DNA of 64,000 nucleotides from Dioscorea cayenensis subsp. rotundata (lineage: Eukaryota > Streptophyta > Magnoliopsida > Dioscoreales > Dioscoreaceae): NCBI RefSeq assembly GCF_009730915.1, contig NC_052476.1, forward strand, positions 21,495,257-21,559,256, in the 5' to 3' direction. The notes under the pieces were generated by a model. It was not told where the DNA came from and searched no databases. It saw nothing but the letters and a program-made list of their open reading frames with translations. Made by a program: the position numbers and the translations under genes. Positions 46,625 through 56,152 of the stretch are shown in pieces; position 1 is the first letter of the stretch; each line of letters opens with the position of its first letter.

Positions 46625-46746
46625 CTTCAGATAAAGCTATTGAATCAAAACAAATGGAATTGAAATTTTTGCACTTAAAAGAGATCACTAATTTGATGTT
46701 GATAGATTGAGAGTTCATAATATTGGTTTATATATACTATTTGTTA
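46625..46746 (-). promoter_or_regulatory. TATA box and exon 1 of copy C
   Basis: TATATATAAACC on the minus strand, then a leader nearly identical to copy A (GTGATCTCTTTTAAGTGC and CAATAGCTTTATCTGAAG) and the donor GTAAGC. Confidence 0.6.
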
Positions 46747-47036
46747 TAAAAGTTATGATTTTAAATTTTAAAATATATCAACATCCAGATTATCTATTAT
46801 TAAGATATAAAAGTAATATAGATCACTTTATTTGATTTAAATTCAAAATTAGATTAATGGTTTGGAATTCTCCTAATCTAATTAGGATTACAACTTTAAA
46901 AAAATCCTCTAATTAAATTCGGTCAACAATGTTATTGATATTTAATCACAAAATATATGAATATATGTTAGAGATTTGACAGATACAAAATCCTCTAAAG
47001 CATTTACATGGTTTTTTAAGATTTAATTGTTAGAAT

Positions 47037-47990
47037 TTGTTAATCACAAATGATTCTTTAACTTCTTTCTCAAACAAATAACTTTAATTTAAAATATCTA
47101 AAGAATCATAGCAAAATAATATCCTTCCCTTATATATATATATATATATATATTCTCTTAAAATATACTCCTGCCTAAAGAATCATCACAAACTAATTTC
47201 CTTGTTTTAATAAAACAAAGTAATATCTTTCGTTAGATATATATATATATATATATTCTACTAAAATATACCACTATCTAATATGGAGTTTAATATGGCA
47301 TCATATCAATAACATATATATTAATTTGAATTTTATATGAGTTATTTTGTGATGAAACTAACCAAATTTAAGCTCAAAATAAATAAAGTGAGACATGATT
47401 TTGCAATTAGAATTCTATGTTGGCTCTATAAATTATTAAAAATTACAGAATATATGAAATATAAATATACTATAATAGTTACACAATAATAAATATTTTT
47501 TTATCAAAAAAGATAATAAGTAATGAACTATGTGCAATAAATGCTTACTTTCAAATAAAGCTATTGAACCAAAACAAATGGAATTGAAATTTTTACTCTT
47601 AAAAGTGATATTGATGGATTGAGAGATCATAATATTGGTTTATATATACTATTTGTTATAAAAGTTATGATTTTTAATTTTAAATATATCATCATCCAGA
47701 TTATCTATTATTAAGATATAAAAGTTATGTAGATCACTTTATTTGATTTAAATTCAAAATTAGATTAATGGTTGGGAATTCTCCTAATCTAATTAGAATT
47801 ACAACTTTAAAAAAAATCCACAAATTAAATTTGGTCAACAATGTAATTGATATTTAATCACAAAATATATGAATATATGTTAAAGATTTCATAGATACAA
47901 AATCCTCTAAAGCATATACATGGTTTTTTAAGATTTAATTATTAGAATTTGTTAATGAAAGGAAAGGAAAATCTTATATTATGTTGCCTA
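47037..47990 (-). pseudogene. Copy D: promoter, exon 1 and intron of the orphan family without a coding exon
   Basis: On the minus strand: upstream region, TATA box (47649-47638), a leader ending before GTAAGC (near 47550) and most of the long intron. It ends abruptly at 47037, where the junction GTTAATCACAAAT joins it to the upstream region of copy C. No coding exon remains. It is a partial tandem duplication of the locus, and the same upstream sequence reappears inverted in copy E. Confidence 0.75.
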
Positions 47991-48034
47991 AAATGATAAA
48001 TGCTTTAGTTAATTAATATTTTGATTTAAGTCAA

Positions 48035-48115
48035 CCATCGGATAACCAAATGGTATGACACCAAAGTGTGGAGGGAGAGGTCATGGGTTCAAATCCTCCC
48101 CTTAGCAGTACTGTT
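48035..48115 (+). ncRNA. tRNA-derived SINE-like head with Pol III boxes
   Basis: Box A-like TAACCAAATGGTATGA and a perfect box B GGTTCAAATCC (48088-48098) are about 45 bp apart, as in plant tRNA-derived SINEs. They are followed by TTCATG-rich sequence. A diverged inverse copy lies at 62030-62100 (box B mutated to GGTTCAAATTC). It does not fold into a proper tRNA, so it is not a tRNA gene. Confidence 0.5.
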
Positions 48116-48255
48116 CCCGTAATGTTCATGCAATATTCACCTGAGCTCTTGTATTATTCATGTACTATTCATACATTATACAGTCGAGCTTTAGTACTGT
48201 TCATATAATATTCATGCACTGTTCACCTATTTCCAGTATTATTTCTGTATTGTTT

Positions 48256-48343
48256 ACCCGCCTGGTTGTGGGTTCCCAGTGGGAGAAAATAGTGGTTTCA
48301 CCCGCCTGGTTGTGGGTTCCCGGTGGGAGAAAATAGTGGTTTC
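48256..48343. repeat. 44-bp tandem duplication
   Basis: ACCCGCCTGGTTGTGGGTTC...AGTGGTTTC appears twice in direct succession with one mismatch. The opposite arm has a single copy, and Copia-2 inserted exactly there. Confidence 0.9.
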
Positions 48344-48470
48344 ACTCATCCAAGGTTGCAGGCAGGGGTATTTTCCTATGAGGCCTATAAGCCATCGTAA
48401 CTTATGCACCTCCGTACCTGTCTGTCCCTTTAACAAATCGCTTAAGAGAAGGGCGCTTGTCGTCTATTAG

Positions 48471-48504
<34 letters not shown>

Positions 48505-48879
48505 ATTTACAATTAATTATTAAATATTGATTTATTCTAAATGGATTATAATGCAAGGTTATATGTTAGCTTTGTGTTGTTGAGTTGGAAGTCAGGTATT
48601 AAACAATTAAATGTATATATATGCTTACAAACACTTGGATTATTGAAGTATAAACAATGGTCAATGTAAATCCTTATAACTTCAAAAATAACACTGAAAT
48701 GCTTGAAATTATAGAAATATGATGACCAAAACCTCAAAGTCATAACAAAATTTCCATATAAGCATTTAAGAGACAAGAATCAATCCAGAATTCAGAACTT
48801 CTAAACAAACATTGCAATGCTAAATCAACACATCCAAAAAAGAAGCAGAACACAAACAGCCTACAGATACAGTTTACAA

Positions 48880-49130
48880 ATAGAAAGAAAAAGACACATC
48901 ATTCATTCTATTGCTTTCGGCTGTGCCTCTTGCTCTTTCTCTTGCTGCATTTATCATCGGAATCACTATCAGAAGCCAACTCTGATTCAGAAGAATCCGA
49001 TTACAAGCTATACCTCTGATGGTGCCTTCTCTTCTTGTGCTTCCTCCTCCTCCGTCACTCGTTTGAGTCAGAAGAACTATAGCTTGAATTGCTCTCAGCA
49101 GAAAAGTCACTAAGGACTTGTTATCTATCT
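48880..49130 (-). pseudogene. SR-rich gene fragment, copy 1
   Basis: On the minus strand this encodes a Ser-rich then Arg/Lys-rich stretch of the type RRRRKHKKRRH followed by SSDSSESELASDSDS and KSSRRKSNRMND-like residues, broken by frameshifts. Such tails occur in SR-type and CAX-interacting (CXIP4-like) nuclear proteins, but the fragment is too short to name the parent. Best copy: 54600-54846. Confidence 0.55.
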
Positions 49131-49134
49131 GTCT

Positions 49135-49190
49135 GTTTCAAATTATAATAAAGGGACCGGTCGCTAGTCCCTCTATTATAATTTGTCTGT
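49135..49190. repeat. 45-bp near-perfect palindrome, copy 1
   Basis: AAATTATAATAAAGGGACCG followed by GTCGCTAGTCCCTCTATTATAATTT pairs with itself. Equivalent palindromes occur at 53786-53832 and 54546-54592, and half sites (AAATTATAATAGAGGGACCA) at 49455 and 49836. Probably terminal sequence of a foldback MITE family. Confidence 0.75.
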
Positions 49191-49330
49191 TGGAAGTCTC
49201 TATTTTTTTCCTCGTTTAGAAATGCCATTCCTGTCTCAAAAGACTGTCTATTTTTCCATCCAAAGCACTGACCTGGCTTTAATAATGTTTAAAATAATAT
49301 TAAAAAATTTGTCTTATAAGTTAATGATGT

Positions 49331-50100
49331 ATTAATCTGAATCTAATTTGGTGAGGATCCAAGTCAAATCCTGATTAGATAGAGATTTATAAATCATTAA
49401 TTTATACGGCCGTCTAAGGGAGAGATTAGCTTCAATTTGATTTGCTCTTCAATTTGATGGACAAATTATAATAGAGGGACCAAAAACAAAAAAACAAAAG
49501 GAATTTGTAAGGTATTAAACCCTTTCGATTGGGTTGTTTTAGTGATTTTATTCTATTCAAGATTAGCTTCAATTTGATTTGCTCTTCTTTTTAATGATAT
49601 CTAATTTAAACACTCACTCATTCCAAATAAGCAATTAAATAATAAATTTTATTATATCAAGCGGTACAAGTGGCACACATTAGATAGAGATTAATACATC
49701 ATTAACTTATAACACAACTTTTTTTAATATTATTTTAAACATTATTAAAGCCACGTTAGTGCTTTGGATGGAAAAATAAACAGTCATTTGAAACAAGACT
49801 GCATTTCTAAAAGAGAAAAAAGTAGAGACTTCCAATGGATAAATTATAATAGAGGGACCAAAAGAACAGACTGTCTATGATAGAGGGAATATTTAAGGTA
49901 TTAAACCAATCTGAAATTACATTGACATGAAAAAATTAATACAACACTCCACAGAGCTGTCTGCAGGTATTATGAAGAGAAGATTGATTTTGTTGGAAAT
50001 GTTTATAAGCTAAGGGTAAGACTAGGGTTTCAAATATAATTTTTTAAAAATTGTTAATATCATCGGGAGATTAGAGGGAGATGCTAGCATCATCATATTT
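49331..50100. other. Spacer with half copies of the foldback element
   Basis: Contains two AAATTATAATAGAGGGACCA half sites. The segment 49680-49870 (ATTATTAAAGCCACGT.AGTG, then AACAAGACTGCATTTCTAAA) is a diverged forward copy of 53640-53800. No gene. Confidence 0.55.
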
Positions 50101-50134
50101 GTTTCAAATTCTAGGCAATGAATGGGGTCTTGGT

Positions 50135-50300
50135 TAAAGGTTTGATCAAGGATCCAGATTTCATCATCAACTTTATAAAATAAGTTCGAGGCAGTTAGGC
50201 AATGAGTGAGATCTCAATTAAAGGTTTGATCAAGGGTTCAGATTTCATTATCAACGATCTCAATTAAAGGTTTGATTAAGAGTCCAGATTTCATCATCAA
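50135..50300. repeat. Three-copy degenerate direct repeat
   Basis: AAAGGTTTGATCAAGGGT-like sequence followed by CCAGATTTCATCATCAA occurs near 50135, 50219 and 50265. TAAGTTCGAGGCA is also repeated. Irregular spacing, no gene. Confidence 0.7.
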
Positions 50301-50840
50301 GCAACATTGTCTTAAGTTCGAGGCAAAGTGAATGGGGATGCTAGCTAACATCAATTTGGAAAGATTCAATGGAAAGGATTTTATTATATATATAAAATAG
50401 TAGGCTACCTGCCCCTGTAACTTATCCCATAAATATTTTATATCATTCTTTACAAGTTACATGAAGCTTCACTTGAACCTGGCCTGGCCTTGAGGAAGCT
50501 CACCAATGATTCAAACAAAAGACCCGTTGATCCATTTCTCACTGCGGTTCATATTTCATGATTACACAAAGAACTTGTATAAGGTGTTTATCACCAATCT
50601 CTTGAACCATTTTCTCTCCTTCCTCATCTTCAGTACGACATTCCCCAAACACAAAGATTGCTCTTTGGGTCATCACTGTCTCTAGCACAATCACCTCCTC
50701 CCCACTTTCTGCTTCTAGATCTTCATCTTCAACATCATCTTCATTTAGAGGAGGCTCATCATCCTCCACAGCTTCACTTTTAGTTAGTTTTGGTGTGCCA
50801 ACAACATGAGTAGCAGCTCGTAACTCAACATGCTCTGAAG

Positions 50841-51463
50841 CAGGGACGGAACTAGGACTTGATAGTAGGGGGGCTGAAGCCTAAAGGCAAAACAAAAAAA
50901 TAAAAAGTAAAAAAATAATCTAACAAAAATTTGAAATGAAAAATAATGTGCTAATATAACCAAAATTTGAATACACATATTAAAAAAATATAAAGTATAA
51001 TTTAAAATTTTGTTATTACCGATAACAAATATATGAGATTTTCAATAATTCAACTAATAAGAATACATCTCAAGTTTGTATTTTTTTTAAAATATGGTAA
51101 AATTGATCATTCTCACTACAAACAACTAAACTATTGTTTATAAAAAAACTTTTGTTATTTCACTTTAGCATATATGGTACATTATAATATATATGTATAT
51201 ATGTTAGGCCTCATGTGAAAAAAATGCATCAAGTGGGATTTGAACTTGGGTGGATCAAGATATCCAAAACCTTATAAATAAACCCACTAACCACTCAAGC
51301 ACACCCACATTCTACACTTTTATATGTCAAAATATTGTATTTTACATAAAATTAAGTATAGAAAAATTAAAAACCACCAAATCTTATATTGTTTAAAAAG
51401 GTATTTTCTCCGGCGCCAAGGGGGGCCTTCAGCCCCTGCTAGCCCCCCTTGGTTCCACCCCTG
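50841..51463. mobile_element. hAT-type MITE, 623 bp, in the TFIIA pseudogene
   Basis: Ends CAGGGACGGAACTAGGACTT and (inverted) CAGGGGTGGAACCAAGGGGG, flanked by the 8-bp duplication CTCTGAAG (50833-50840 and 51464-51471), the hAT signature. The interior is AT-rich with no transposase. On its minus strand 51308-51228 is a tRNA-like stretch (GAGTGGTTAGTGGG, AGTTCAAATCCCAC). Confidence 0.92.
51228..51308 (-). ncRNA. tRNA-like relic inside the hAT MITE
   Basis: Box A-like GCTTGAGTGGTTAGTGG and box B-like AGTTCAAATCC on the minus strand, about 50 bp apart with a long variable region as in Leu/Ser tRNAs. The acceptor and T stems do not close well, so a SINE or tRNA relic is more likely than a working tRNA gene. 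Confidence 0.35.
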
Positions 51464-52597
51464 CTCTGAAGGAGTATTATAATCTTCACTGGCAACTCCT
51501 TGATAATGGAACATATCATCATATTCATCATGTACCCCATCCAGTTGGGGAACAACTTGCACAGATTTATCCACTTGACCATATAGAGCTTTAATAGTGG
51601 TATTTAGCTTACCATGACTGGTGGAATTTTGAGCTCCAATTGTCTCAGCCAAAAAAATTCTAGAGTGGCATCTCCATTTCCATCCTGTTATGGTATATGG
51701 TCCTTAGAATTTAACTGAGAAGCATAATCATCTCGTTTATGTTTGCCAGATATTGTAAGGAAGTCTTGAGTCATGCTTGGATGAGAAGCTCCTTTCTCCA
51801 ACTCCTCACGGGCTTCAACATAAGCCACATTAACATCAACACCCAAAGACCTCTGATTCATCCATGGAGAAGGTGGTCGTATGAAAGGACTAGGATTTCC
51901 AGCCTTTGGATCAAGACCATTCCTGTCATCACTAACAGAACCATAATCAGAAGAGCCTGTGCGGATGTTATACTGATCCATTAACCCTGGCAAGAGAGTC
52001 TGAGGTATTCCCGGCAATGGAGTCTGAGCCAATCCCGGCAGAGGGGTTTGCGTAGGAGTCTGTAACGGGGTCGGCGGAAAAAAAAAAACATCTCGGCGGT
52101 AGGAGTCTCGTACTCTTCCGAAGGACCTTCATAGGGCATATTCAGATCATGCATGGGGTAATAGAACCACCAGGCATGGGAATCAATTGTCACTCTATAA
52201 TCCCAGACAGAACCCCGCACTACACCATCTTCATCTCCCACAATGCTTGGAGCTCATTCAACACCGACCCTCCAGCACCTAAATTGATGAAATCCTCGCC
52301 AACCTTATTCATGACATCATCTATCACATGAATATATACGGTAGAGACGCTGCTAGACATCACGGGCCGCCAAAAAAAAAAACACAGCCGGAGAACAAAC
52401 AACGGAGAGAAACCCCTTCAAGATCGGATTGAGATGAAGGGAAATAGCATTAGCGAGGGAAATCGGAGACGATGATGTCGAGGATTTGAACCATGATGGG
52501 TGGCGGACTTGTTCTCATTCTCCTTCGTAGGCTTCTCGACGACTGGCTTCAATATTTTCCTAACTGTGCGCAGCCAAAGAGGTAAGAAATGGCAGAC

Positions 52598-52778
52598 AGC
52601 AACGACATCAACAACAGTGGCAACGGTGATGGCTACGGCAAGCGGCGACAGTAGCAGCGCAACGAGCAACTTCACAGCAACGACGACTGCAACCACGTCA
52701 ACAACGACAGCAACAGTGATGACTACAGTAAGCGGCGGCAGCAGCAGCGCAGCAAGCAACTTTACAGCGCAACGGTAG
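52598..52778. repeat. 90-bp tandem repeat, two units
   Basis: ACATCAACAACAGTGGCAAC... repeats as ACGTCAACAACGACAGCAAC... 90 bp later. The 30-codon period gives a Thr/Ala/Ser-rich plus-strand frame (52500-52778) and a Val/Ala-rich minus-strand frame. Neither resembles a real protein. It is GC-rich in an AT-rich setting. Confidence 0.8.
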
Positions 52779-53460
52779 TGACCCTTTTTTTTTTAATATA
52801 TATATATATATGGATTATTGGCATATATTATTATTATGTTAGTATATAAGGATATATTAGCATATATTATTATGTTAGTTTATAAGGATATATTAGCATA
52901 TTAGTCTATTTACTTTTCTTGTAAAAACCTAGCTATATAAAAACCCCTTATGTGTATTTCTTTTTCTTAGAAATCCTAATATGTCTTCATGGATATGTAT
53001 GTTGATATGGGAGGAGAGATCACCTTCATCCTTTTTTTCTTTTTCCCCCCTCTTCTTCTTCTTCTTCTCTCCGTCCTCCTTTAAAAGATTTGCTCGTACT
53101 TATGTTCAATCCCAGCCCCCACCCCCTAGAATTATAAGGGATCAAATCAAAAGAGGATACAATAAAAATAAAAATCAAAAATCAAAAGAGGATAGGATCA
53201 AATTTGAAATTTTAATTAAATTTTTAAAATTCAATTAATCCAATTTACCTCTGGACATGTATTTGGATGTCTCGGGTTTGCACTTTCTTAGATTATATGA
53301 AATTTAGGATCACCTCGGGATGTGTATTTGGACTATTCTGAGATTTGAGATTGCCTTGAGATATGTGTTCTCAAAGGCAATCTTGCATTTTGCCTCGAGA
53401 TAAGTTTTCAAGGGCAATTTTGTAATTAGCATTATTTTTTATTATTTGCCTCCGGATTTG
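52779..53460. other. Spacer with short tandem repeats and minisatellite fragments
   Basis: (TA)n at 52796-52810, then about 2.5 copies of a 41-bp unit (GGATATATTAGCATATATTA). At 53240-53420 there are diverged fragments of the 51-bp minisatellite (TCACCTCGGGATGTGTATTT, GATTGCCTTGAGATATGTG). No gene. Confidence 0.6.
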
Positions 53461-53867
53461 TATCCTAGTCCAAGACAACCAAATAATTTATTTTAAAAGG
53501 AAAATCTAAAATCAACTAAGATTAGGACATTTAAATTTTAATTCTAAATATATTCGTATTAAGATTAAGACATATTTAAATTTTAATTAAATTAGAATTT
53601 GGGTTCTATGAGGATATATGTTATATTATTTATATATAAACAACATCATTAACTTATAAGAAAATTTTTTTAATATTATTTTAAACATTATTAAAGCCAC
53701 GTCAGTGTTTTGGATGGAAAAATAGACAGCCTTTTGAGATAGGGCTAGCATTTCTAAAAGAGGAAAAAAATAGACTTCCAACGGACAAATTATAATAAAG
53801 CGAGTAGTGGCTGGTCCCTCTATTATAATTTGAGACAGACAAACAGACATCAAGTCCTTAGTAACCT

Positions 53868-53990
53868 GTTTCTGATGATAGTTCTTCTAACTCAAATGAG
53901 TGACGAAGGAGGAGGAAGCACAAGAAAAGAAGGCACCGTCGGAGGTATAACTCGTCATCGGATTCTTCTGAATCAGAGTTGGCTTTGTAT
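53868..53990 (+). pseudogene. SR-rich gene fragment, copy 2 (truncated)
   Basis: Carries the GAGGAGGAAGCACAAGAAAA ... TTCTGAATCAGAGTTGGCTT part of the SR-rich exon and then departs into TATGTGACTCTCC, which may be former intron (GTATGTGA-like donor context). Too short for a product name. Confidence 0.5.
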
Positions 53991-54599
53991 GTGACTCTCC
54001 TAATTTCTCTTACTCATTAATTTTGTTTATTTTTATCATTTTCTTTGATCCTTTACTTAATAGTGTGCTAAATCTGATATTTTGAGCCTTGGAGACATGG
54101 TGCTTTGTGGATTTATTAGTTTTCTCTGTTTTGTGAATTTTAGATTTGATTTCAAATTATGGGGCATAATCTTGTAGACGTTGTTTTTATCTCAAATTTA
54201 TGAAATTTTGTTGATGTTATTGTTCTGATGGAAATTCTTCAAGGTTTTCATTGATTATAATTTGTATCCTAGTACAAGACAACCAAATAATTTATTTCAA
54301 AAGGAAAATTTAAAATCAACTAAGATTAGGACATTTAAATTTTAATTAAATTGGAATTTGGGTTCTATGAGGATATATGTTATATTATTTATATATAAAC
54401 AACATCATTAACTTATAAGAAATTTTTTTTTAATATTATTTTAAACATTATTAAAGCCACGTCAGTGTTTTGGATGAAAAAATAGACAACCTTTTGAGAT
54501 AGGGCTTGCATTTCTAAAAGAGGAAAAAAATAGACTTCCAACGGACAAATTATAATAAAGGGAGTAGTGGCCGGTCCCTCTATTATCATTTGAGACAGA

Positions 54600-54846
54600 C
54601 AGACAACAAGTCCTTAGTAACCTGTTCTGATGATTCTTCTGTTGAGAACAGTTTAAGCTATAGTTCTTCTAACTCAAACGAGTGACGGAGGAGGAGGAAG
54701 CACAAGAAAAGAAGGCACCGTCGAAGGTATAACTCGTCATCGGATTCTTCTGAATCAGAGTTGGCTTATGATAGTGATTCCAATGATAAGAGCAGCAGGA
54801 GAAAGAGCAATAGAATGAATGATGTATCTATTTCTTTCTATTTGTA
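54600..54846 (+). pseudogene. SR-rich gene fragment, copy 3 (longest)
   Basis: The frame reads DDSSVENSLSYSSSNSNE, then TGA where an Arg codon is likely, then RRRRKHKKRRHRRRYNSSSD, SSESELAYDSDSNDKSS and RRKSNRMND. The Ser/acidic stretch plus an Arg/Lys core fits the tail of an SR-like nuclear protein. The parent gene is not in the window. Confidence 0.55.
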
Positions 54847-55390
54847 AGCTGTATCTATAGGTTGTCTGTGTTCTGCTTCTTTTCTGGATGTGTTGATTTA
54901 GCATTGCAAAGTTTGTTTAGAAGTTCTGTATTCTGGATTGATTCCTGTCTCTTAAATGCTTATATGAAAATTATGTTATGACTCTGAGGTTTTGATCTTC
55001 ATATTTCTATAATTTCAACCATTTCAGTGTTATTTTGAAGTTATAAAGATTTACATTGATCAAATTTGAATTGTATATTCATTTATACTTTAATAATCCA
55101 AGTGTTTGTAAACTTATATATACATTTACTTGTTTAATACATGACTTCCAACTCAACAACCCAAAGCTAACATATAACCTTGCATTATAATCCGTTTAGA
55201 ATAAATCAATATTTAATAATTAATTTTAAATCAATATATATATTTACTAATAGGCGACAAGCGCTTTCAACTTAAGAGATTTGTCAAAGGGACAGACAGC
55301 CATGGAGGAGCACTAGTTACGGTAGTTTATAGGCCTCTTAGGAAAATCCCCTTGCCTTGCAACATGGATGGGTGAAACTACTGTTTCTCC

Positions 55391-55795
55391 TGTTAGAATT
55401 TTTATCAAACTTAATTACGACATCTATGTCGTATATTATATGCGGAAGCAGGATCACTTACCTCCAGCCATAGCAAATTATTGAAGACGATGAGAGCCTT
55501 GAGTCCACGCTTGAAGTAATCAGGGACTCTTCCAATCTATCCCGTCCTCTCCCACCGATGGAGCTAGGTATTTGCAAGAACGATAGATTGGGGACCCCTG
55601 GTGCTGTCTATATATAATCATTACCATCAAAGGATTAACTCAACTTAAAGGTTCAAGTTAGATCACAATTCAAAGTGCCAATTAGAGTTAAATTAGGATT
55701 CTACTAGATAAGTTATGGACCACTTTATTTAGTTTGAATTCAGTTTCAATCAATATCATCACGAAGTTGAATTCAGAATAGAACTCAAACTAACA
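55391..55795 (-). repeat. Copia-2 left (3') LTR
   Basis: 405 bp with TG...CA ends; partner of 61445-61849. Confidence 0.95.
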
Positions 55796-56152
55796 TTCTC
55801 CCACTTGGTCCAACTTTATCTAGGTGTCTTAATATCCATTCACATTAACCTATAAATCATTATGTTCTACACCAAAGAAATAAATTACACGAATCATGGC
55901 AGTAAGTCATCATTATTACCGAGTATTACCTTCCATGCATTACGATGCAATCTCTCTCTTTAATGTAAAACCTATATATGGCATTTTATCATAATGAATA
56001 AGCTAGATGCTTATTCGGGTCCAATACACGCAAAATAATAATGGATAAACTTAATAATTGTCATTCTCAAACTTAATGTATACACTCAAAGAGAAGACAA
56101 ATAAAAAATAAATAAATGTTTAAGAGTTCAATACTAAAGTGATACTAATTGT

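Larger units (their letters stand above)
47550..49330 (+). repeat. Left arm of a large inverted duplication
   Basis: Segment order: copy D leader/promoter, tRNA-like SINE, TTCATG-rich stretch, 44-bp tandem pair, (TA)n, spacer, SR-rich exon fragment, 45-bp palindrome. The same order appears inverted in 54400-62900. Shared blocks include GCAAGGTTATATGTTAGCTT, AAGAGAAGGGCGCTTGTCG (diverged) and TTGCTCTTTCTCTTGCTGC. Confidence 0.85.
50539..52360 (-). pseudogene. TFIIA large (alpha/beta) subunit pseudogene, split by a hAT MITE
   Basis: TFIIA-alpha/beta stabilises TBP on promoters. On the minus strand from 52360: N-terminal helix-bundle region (STVYIHVIDDVMNKVGEDFI, LNELQALWEMKM), then HDLNMPYEGPSEEYETPTAE, then Pro-rich TPLQTPTQTPLPG repeats, DEYDDMFHYQGVASEDYNTP and the acidic DDEPPLNEDDVEDEDLEAES block. 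No introns separate these parts, so a processed (retrotransposed) origin is likely, though no poly(A) is visible. Lesions: TAG after WEMKMV, TGA four codons after SGII, a frameshift before MHDLN, further frame breaks and stops at 51981, 51688 and near 51650, and a hAT insertion at 50841-51463. After the acidic block the expected beta-barrel C-terminus (TRTKSRWKC-type) is absent and unrelated sequence runs to a stop at 50539. Confidence 0.85.
53468..54850 (+). repeat. Tandem duplication, about 790-bp period
   Basis: The block TGTATCCTAGT.CAAGACAA through ACATCATTAACTTATAAGAA, GGTCCCTCTATTAT and the SR-rich fragment occurs at 53468-53990 and again at 54257-54850. The second copy is longer at its 3' end. 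This duplication is in the right arm only; the left arm has one copy. Confidence 0.85.

Noticed and set aside
51228..51308. Functional tRNA-Leu/Ser gene
   Set aside because: The Pol III boxes are present, but the acceptor and T stems do not pair properly and it sits inside a hAT MITE.
52418..52778. Val/Ala-rich minus and Thr/Ala-rich plus open frames
   Set aside because: They reflect a 90-bp GC-rich tandem repeat. Both strands are open because of composition.
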